Below, piece by piece: positions 25,063-64,000 of a stretch of 64,000 nt of DNA (within the stretch, counting starts at the first letter, position 1; each line of letters starts with the position of its first letter). This stretch comes from Glandiceps talaboti (lineage: Eukaryota > Hemichordata > Enteropneusta > Spengelidae): positions 4,946,001-5,010,000 of the forward strand of contig NC_135561.1 of NCBI RefSeq assembly GCF_964340395.1. Reading direction: 5' to 3'. Position numbers and translations under genes: made by a program. The notes below the pieces were generated by a model. The model worked only from the letters and a program-made list of their open reading frames with translations. It had not been told where the DNA came from and ran no database searches.

Positions 25063-26630
25063 TATATGGACCTGAACTGATTTCCAAATATGGGCTTGAA
25101 AAGATTTCAAATATGGGTTTATTTGAACTCAGTATTGTGTCAGTTGCTTCTTTGAACTTGAACGAACACATTAACTGCAATACAATGGAAACCAAGTAAC
25201 CTGAAACAAAATGTTGCCCGATCATTTTATGGGTGACGTCACCTAATGATAGTTCATGCAAAGAAAATATAACACTGTTGTGGGATTTTTTTCGAGATTT
25301 TTGTCACAGCAGACATTGTCCTGTTTCAGGTAAACTGGTTTCTATTATACAAGTATGCATGGTTCTAATACAAACTAGTATTGAATCAATTTGGAGGTTG
25401 ATTTGAATTTCGGTTTCATCAAAAAATTCATCAACTGTTGGCATTTGATGTAGCATGTATATCACTTGCCAAAGGAGGAGATAAACAGTAAAAGAAATAC
25501 CCATCGAGAAGTTGACTGAGCTTCTTGGTTTTTTTTCTACAGTACTGAATGGTTGGTTATCATGTATGGTACAAATAGTTAATAATAGCTTATATAACAT
25601 GGAAAAAAAAGTACAGTGTTTTCACTGTAGTTTTTAGATGCCTGCAGCACAGCTCATGTAATCGTGGAGTGACTCTGTGTAATGATCATAAAATGAAAAT
25701 CCACAGATTAGCTGATCTTGAAGTAAAACAATGCTGTTTGGCTTATCACATTAAAAAATGACACACAGCTCTGTTGACCACAGAACTACATTCTGAGCAA
25801 CAGCATCCTGTTTTATAGTATTAGACAGAATATGATGACTGGGCAGTAAAACAGCACTGTAACAGTTGTATACATATCATGTAGGCGGGGGGGGGGGGGG
25901 GGGGGGGGGGATACACAGGAGACTGGGAAGGGAGAGGAGATATTCACAATGAACACAAATTTCAATTCATTCACAGTATTCAACAACTCTGTTGATTACA
26001 TCTCATTCTCAATGTGCTGACGTATGTCCCCACATCATTTGTCTAAGCCCCCTCCCCCATTTCAAGATTATGATTTTTTTTGGCTACCTGATGTAATGTA
26101 CCAGTACCCGTATACAATGGAGTGTTTACTGGAAATGAGTCATTGCAACATGCCTGATACCATGACAACCGGATACTGTTCCTCTATTAATGTTGAAATG
26201 GTTCAATTTCACCTATGTTAAAGGTATGGTGACTATATTAGCTTGAACTGATCTATTACATCAACAGTGCCTACATCCACATATAATGGCTACCAAAACA
26301 TTTACATATTCCAGAAGTAAAGCCTACCAACTACCAACTCTATTTAACACTACCATGTACACAATGCAGCTAAGGTCCACAAACATGACATTTACTACTG
26401 AAATACGTTATTTACATCTTTGGACATATCATTTACATGCATGACTCTTATTGGCTGTCAAGCATCACATGATATGCAAATAATCATTCCCTGCCTAAAT
26501 ACTGCTTGACCAAATACATATGGTCAGCTGCCTATTCCAACAGATTGAGAAATCTGAGGTTAAAAGATCTTGGTAGTTTAAGTATCCCAACATATTGTCC
26601 ATGTTACGTATAACATTACGTAAATGAGTT
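25063..26630. other. intergenic region downstream of SMCHD1
   Basis: It contains a decayed continuation of the 24-bp repeat, a pure 24-base G run (25887-25910) and otherwise AT-rich DNA. The right part should be the SMCHD1 3' UTR. I found no AATAAA or ATTAAA on the minus strand close to the stop codon that I would defend as its polyadenylation signal. Confidence 0.55.
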
Positions 26631-58476
<31,846 letters not shown>

Positions 58477-58950
58477 CTTTAGTTCAAACTATCGAGCATG
58501 ACGAGGTTAAACTTGCCCGGATGTTAACATTACATGTGTGTGAAAAAATGGTGACATTTTCTTCCACAATGTATAATCAAAATTTGTAGAATTAAAATTT
58601 CTATTTTTGTATACATTGACTAATATTTTTACGTGTGTTTTAGAAATAAAGTAAATGGCAAATATTCACGAGTGATGCCTTGTGGTGGCGCACTTTCGAG
58701 TTTCGAAACCCGATAAGAACTCTTTATTTCGCATTTTACTATGACTATTTGTATAAATTCGATTAAATTTGCCATTTTCTGGATGTGTATTATTGATTTA
58801 TTGCTACTAACTGTGTTGCCCCTTCTAGACAGGCCCATTTAATCTGTTATTTTCATAAAACACGACTTCTTCTCACGAAGCGCTCGGGTTCAAAGATCAC
58901 AAAGTACCCGTATGTAATTCTCTTCCTGTGTGCACCTGAACGACAAAGCT
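58477..58950. promoter_or_regulatory. shared promoter region between SMCHD1 and RPN2
   Basis: The two start codons face away from each other across about 475 bp with no other gene between them. The segment has CpG-containing stretches (GGTGGCGCACTTTCGAG, CACGAAGCGCTCGGG) but no TATA box near either gene. A bidirectional promoter is the simplest reading; transcription starts are not placed. Confidence 0.6.
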
Positions 58951-61900
58951 ATGGCAAGGGGTGAGCGTAAAACTTAAATGAACATTTCTTGAAAATGCAT
59001 GATCGTTTTGCAATAACAGGTCATGTTTTCTGAATGTGTATATATTATATGTGCTATTTATGATGATAGATTTTTCAAAAGTCTTTTGCATTAGTATGAA
59101 ATAATGAGTATTGAAGTAGGAAGTGTACAGCGTCGTGCACGGTTGCCACGTGTAATATGCTGAGTGACCCTACGTTTAATTATATATGCGAGGACACAAT
59201 GGCCGGGGAGATGTTTACTTGCACGAATGCGGAAGTGAACAACATCGTTACAAATTTCTCAAATATTGGCAAAAACTAACACAAAGTGGACTCGCCGCTC
59301 AGGTGTTATATATCGTACGATAAGTAACTAATGAAGTGATAAATTGCAAAAACTCGGAAATCATGATAAATTTTCCAAAATTGGAATTCGTCCAAACACT
59401 TCAAACAGACTGTTTTAATTTTTACTCCTAAAAAGAAATTTCTCATGTGTAATTTCACATAGATTCTGCATCTTAAATTGTGAATACAATTTATCTATGT
59501 GAGGAGCATCATCATGATGAACCGTTTGTTCAAATGTAAATACAACATGTCATAAAATTGTGTTGTCTATTATTACTCTATCTCCATCGTTTCTGTTAGT
59601 GCAGTAAAATCGTGCATCCATCATGTACATGCTTCAGACTGAGACAACTCTGAGTTGAGTATGGAGTCGGGTATATTTTATCAATATGACTACATTCTCA
59701 GTCAGAGATCCAAAGGCCCTAACTAACTAACTTTGTACTCGTCCTTAAACCTATTGAATGAACCTGAATCCCATTACTAATACTATAATTTTCAAGTAAG
59801 CACCAATTTTCTCAGGAAAATATTTTAATGTAGTCATGTTTTTCAGCACTGGATTTATTTTAGCATTGCTTGCTTTCATTTGAATAAATTATGAAATTTT
59901 GATTCTTTATTCAGTAATTCATCTACTATTTGGTTTGACTTTTGAACCCAATCCATAGACTGAGCGCATGCAAGACGTTATCAAACAGGCTTGTAGTATA
60001 TCATTTGTCAGCCATAAACAAGAACTCAAAGTCAATACCATCGTCATCATCGTAAACCACACCGTCTTTTTACAGCACTGTCCAAGATGCTCTAATCTAA
60101 AATGATGGTTTATTAATTGCATATTGTCAGAGTTGATATTTCGCAGTATCATGGTAGATATAACAACTCTGGTTTGCTAAAATGTTATTTCTCAGTGTCA
60201 TGGAAGAAATAGCAGCTCTTGTTCGCAAGAATGAATGAGTACATCATAGGTTTTAGGGCCTGTTGATCTCTGACTGAGAATGGATTCATATGGACCAAAT
60301 ACAACACTCTATAGTCATCAGGGGTATCTCACACTACTATAACAAAAGTTTCGGAACCATGGTAACACAGAGGGGACAATCTGGTAAAAAAAGACTTTCC
60401 CATACATTGTACCATAATTTTGTGTGGAAACCCCTGTAAAATACTTTGCAAAGCACAGGTAGATTTTACCTCAGACTTCCAACCCAAGAATTTGACACTT
60501 TAGCAAAAACAGTGCTATGACAGAATACTAAAAATTCTATATGTGTTACTTTATATATTTTTACAGGTACGTTTTTGTTGTTTTTGTTGGCATCAGCTGT
60601 GGTTGGTCAGGCACTGACACCAACAACAGTACTGACAGCAGTAGACCAGGCCAGGCTAAAGACAATCTTTGAAAATGCTCAACCATTCACAGATGTAGCC
60701 AGTGCACATTACTCTGTCCTGGGCCTTAAACTTCTTGGTGCTGGTGTTCCTAAGGCACAGGTACATATAGTTTGTAATTGCACCCCAAATGTACTAACAT
60801 TAGAGAAATACAGTAACCTGCAGTAAATGAGTACAAAGGTGACCTGAGTGTCTGACTAGTTTCACACCTCAGTTGGCTTCATTAAAAAGATACTGAGAAA
60901 TAGTTTCATTTTATCACACCTCAGTAGAACCATGGAGGTACATGTATTTCCCCTCATACCTCCATGGTAGAACCAAATGGCAGCAGCTAACAGACTAGCC
61001 AATTTTCAGAAAACTCTGGCAGAAAGGAACCAGATTGTCCTATGAAAACATATATTGTCAAAGGAATCAATGATACTTGTACTTTTAGTCATGTGTTGAG
61101 ACCGAGCCACAGGTCTACATGCATATTCAAACCCAGACTGTAGTAGTAAGAAGTGAAGAACCAAATTATTTGGCATTAACTAACAACTATATTTTCAGTT
61201 AAAATTCAGGACTTTGAGAAGGAAACATCGTATTTTGCAGTGTAAGAATGTGTCCGATCCTTCATATTGTATACAAAGGATCTTTCTCAGTGATCAAATA
61301 ATTCTGAGCAGAAGAGCTCTCCTCAGTGACCTTGACTGAATTAGCCTGGAATCCATGCAGATGGGGGTTTTTAATTCAAAATTCAAAATACCCAATCATC
61401 TGAATTGTAGGCTATGACTGGATAAAAACACAACTAATCAAGTAAGATAAGGCTACAAAAATTATTGTACATGGCAATAGAATAAAAAAGTTTTTAAAAA
61501 AGTCTTGTTTACAATACAAACTGCTAATGAAAGCTTCTTGTGTTTTCTCCATCAATAGGAGGTGTGTAATTTTATCAAAAGCAAAGTAGATAGTAACAAT
61601 GTACAGTCATTGTACCATGCTACAACAGCAAGTAAAGCTCTAGGCAACTGTGAGGTGAGTACTTTCATATTCTTACATATACATGTGCAAGTGGTACTGT
61701 AAAACTGGAAATTTTCACTGAAGACTTATTTTCACTTATTTCACTAAAAGTGACTAAAATGCCTTCTTTTACATTAACACAATGTACTAGTCTGATAATT
61801 TGTGAAAATTAGTCTTTGAGAACAAGCCGAAGACTAAAATTGCAAAATATTCTAGATGTGGCAAAAATATCTAGGTTTACAGTAAGTCCTGACTGTAAGT

Positions 61901-63191
61901 AACTACAGGACTTGGATTCATGTGAATCCTGTATGGGTAATATTTCATGGCCGACAGTAAACTTTTGCTTTCCCAGGTAACAAACCAGCCTATTATGTTA
62001 TAATAAAAGGCATTAATTGTAGTTAGAAGTCATCAATTTATAAATGTCTGTATTTGTATGAAGGAATAAACTGGTATAATACAATGTTTTCTCCATTTTC
62101 ATATTTTCAGTTGTCAGTTGCTGGTGCACAAAAAACGCTAACGTCAGCTATCAATGAGAGTTCTGACGTAGCCTCTCTTTTTTATGCAGTATCAGCATTA
62201 ACCAATTTGAACATAAAATGTAAGTATGGTAGTAATTAATATATTATGTAACTTCAAAATCTGGTTATTTTGAAATAATAAGTGTTAGCTTTTTATTATC
62301 ATTAGCAACTTATCTTTAAAAATAACGTTCACATTTATACAAATGACACAGTGTGTAGTCACTGAACAACAACACAAAATTTCTGTAGTCAGATGGTGTT
62401 CAGAGTGCACTGTGTGTTAGAACATACACAAAACAAAGTCAGTGTTAGTGTTTAGATCATTGTGTCATAATCCAATGTAAATATTTTGAAATTTTAACTT
62501 TGCATCTAAAAATTTTTTTCTTCTGTCTTTTGATTAGTTAATTCTGTGGATGTTTTGAAGGCATTAGATTCTGCCTTGAAAAATGATGATAGCCTTCTAA
62601 GGTGAGTACTTCCCTCTATGATAATAACGTTTATCATATACCTATGCATGAATTAAGTGTTCTTGATGATGTTTAACATGAAATATCACTTTTGGGATGT
62701 AAACATCATCAGGTAAAGCCTTTCTGATTGGAAAGACACTGCGACACTGAACATAAACAGACGAAAATGATGGTCAATCTTCACCTTCAATTATTGCATA
62801 TGACCACAAGACTAAGACATCTTTCAAAACGAGGAAATTTTGATGAAAATATTCATACCCAAGTGATTTCGTCATTTACAATCGTACATTAAATTACAAA
62901 TTCAGAAAAAAAATGTTGGGTTTGTACAAGCTCCATGTCTTTGGTGAACAATTGTCATCACTGAATCAGTGCGAAAAATATTACTATTTTATTCAATTAT
63001 GTTACTAGTGCTGTATACCATTGCTTTCAGCAATGAAACTGACTATTTTGACTCTCCATTCTATTGACAGCTCAGTATATGCATTACACATAGCAGCACA
63101 ACTATCAGCAGACTCTGATGTCAGTGCCTATGTAGATTCTGTAGAAGATCTTGTAGCACAGGCTGATGAAGTAGATGATACATATATGCAG
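58951..63191 (+). CDS. RPN2: ribophorin II (oligosaccharyltransferase subunit), first six exons, runs off the window
   Basis: Exons 58951-58960, 60567-60760, 61559-61654, 62111-62219, 62538-62601 and 63071-63191 join in phase. RPN2 is a subunit of the ER oligosaccharyltransferase that N-glycosylates nascent proteins. The start MARG plus TFLLFLLASAVVGQ forms a signal peptide, followed by the family-typical ALTPTT. Later landmarks are HYSVLGLKLLGAGVPKAQ, VDSNNVQSLYHATTASKALG, SDVASLFYAVSAL and YVDSVEDLVAQADEVDDTYMQ, matching the human lumenal domain in order. Exon 1 is tiny, ten coding bases before a GTGAGC donor; its phase agrees with the human MAPPG exon as I recall it. An alternative first exon at 59661-59670 (MESG) has a weaker donor, GTATAT. 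Roughly two thirds of the protein lies beyond the window. Exons 2-6 are certain, exon 1 probable. Confidence 0.95.
59693..60285. mobile_element. MITE-like element in RPN2 intron 1
   Basis: CATTCTCAGTCAGAGATC at 59694 is mirrored by GATCTCTGACTGAGAATG ending at about 60284, and GGCCCT/AGGGCC follow on the inner side, giving TIRs of about 28 bp. The interior of about 540 bp has no coding content but holds a tandem pair of about 60 bp (CATGGTAGATATAACAACTC and CATGGAAGAAATAGCAGCTC). The target duplication is not clear. Confidence 0.7.
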
Positions 63192-63447
63192 GTATGTATA
63201 TTGACGATATAGAACTCTCCACCTAAGCTAGCGCTTGGATCTAGACTAGCCCATTATATGAAAGGGATGGTCAGCCACACAGTAAGGGACACAATGGCAG
63301 TCATTGTCGATCTGACATCAAAAGGTAACTGCTCAAAAATACATAAAGGAGAAGGCTGGTTTGGTTGACAAATGATATGTCCCACAATATATCAGGCCAT
63401 GTCCAAACTTGGGGCAGAGAAAACCACTTGATCTCAGATATCAGTAG

Positions 63448-63795
63448 TGACTGCAAAGATGTAACACTTTATCCTCAAGTGAACCTGTACAAGTGGTCAT
63501 GTGACTGCAAAGGTGTAACACTCTGTCCTCGGGTGAACTCGGACAATATGGTCACCTGACTTGAACTTGAAGAGTGTAACACCCTGTCCTTGGGGGAACC
63601 CTACAAGGTGGTCACCTGACTGGTGGGGTGTAACACCATCAGGTGACCCATACAAGGTGGTCATCTGATGGGAAGGGTGTAAAAATGTCCTTAGGTGAAC
63701 CTTTCAAAGGTGATCACTTGACTGAAGGGTATACACTCCATCATCAGGTGAAGTCAAGGAAGATGGTCACCTGACGAGATGGATGTAATACTCGG
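63448..63795. repeat. irregular 49-62 bp minisatellite in an RPN2 intron
   Basis: Units contain GGTGTAACAC, then GTCCT-GGGTGAAC, then ACAAGGTGGTCACCTGACT. The GTAAC marks lie at 63461, 63514, 63576, 63630 and 63679, and diverged units follow. It lies about 260 bp downstream of the exon 6 donor and does not include the splice site. Confidence 0.88.
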
Positions 63796-64000
63796 ATGAA
63801 CACAAATAGTTTCATTCACACAAACTGAAACATTCTGATATTTTATTCCACTGTTGATGGATGAAATTAACTTTTGTTGGATGAACACAGAAGAGATAGA
63901 AGGAAGTACATTGATATAGAGCTATGAAATGTTTGTATCATGTGAAAATAGTATATGAAGGCATCATAGTCTATAAATGATTCTGGTATTATGCAATGCT

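Noticed and set aside
25887-25910. Pure G run as a regulatory G-quadruplex
   Set aside because: It is a simple homopolymer in intergenic DNA; similar poly-G runs occur at 2873, 11306, 13453, 13516 and 24421, so nothing singles it out.
59186-59234. Alternative RPN2 first exon starting at 59186 with donor GTGAAC
   Set aside because: It joins in phase but would give a long non-hydrophobic N-terminus before the signal peptide. The 58951 start gives a normal signal peptide and a better donor.

Overview
The window is nuclear DNA of a multicellular animal. It is AT-rich, its genes are split by GT-AG introns, and the introns carry microsatellites, minisatellites, SINE and LINE remnants and MITE-like inverted repeats. 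Protein similarity points to an invertebrate, perhaps a deuterostome such as a hemichordate or amphioxus, but the sequence alone does not settle the phylum. Assignments rest on families recalled from memory; no search was run.

Layout. Positions 1-9531 hold a truncated 86-bp tandem array and AT-rich DNA with no recognisable gene. SF3B6 (U2 snRNP branch-site protein p14) lies at 9761-13430 on +, in four exons. A 302-residue nuclear-looking protein with an acidic N-terminal half and a basic STPR-like C-terminus lies at 15886-18729 on +, in four coding exons. Next comes an intergenic stretch with a SINE (19917-20210) and a 1.53-kb DNA transposon with ~150-bp terminal inverted repeats and a 9-bp target duplication (23531-25062). 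SMCHD1 fills 26631-58476 on -. All 43 coding exons could be traced with consistent phase, giving 2046 residues, close to the vertebrate length. The 5' six exons of RPN2 (oligosaccharyltransferase subunit ribophorin II) run on + from 58951 and leave the window. SMCHD1 and RPN2 are head to head, with about 475 bp between start codons.

The genes do not form one pathway: they are a splicing factor, a putative DNA-binding protein, a chromatin silencing ATPase and an ER glycosylation subunit. SF3B6, the STPR-like gene and SMCHD1 each show an ATGGCG-type motif, and SMCHD1 has an exact YY1-like site over its start codon.

The most unusual observation is in SMCHD1. Four separate tandem-repeat arrays each cross an exon-intron boundary, so the splice site is copied along with the repeat: the donors of exons 6, 12 and 41 and the acceptor of exon 20. 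The exon 20 array keeps a period divisible by three, and two of its extra acceptors stay open, so it could add 22 or 43 residues to the protein. The introns also hold long CT and TG runs close upstream of acceptors, a 1.23-kb fold-back element and a perfect 24-bp-arm palindrome.
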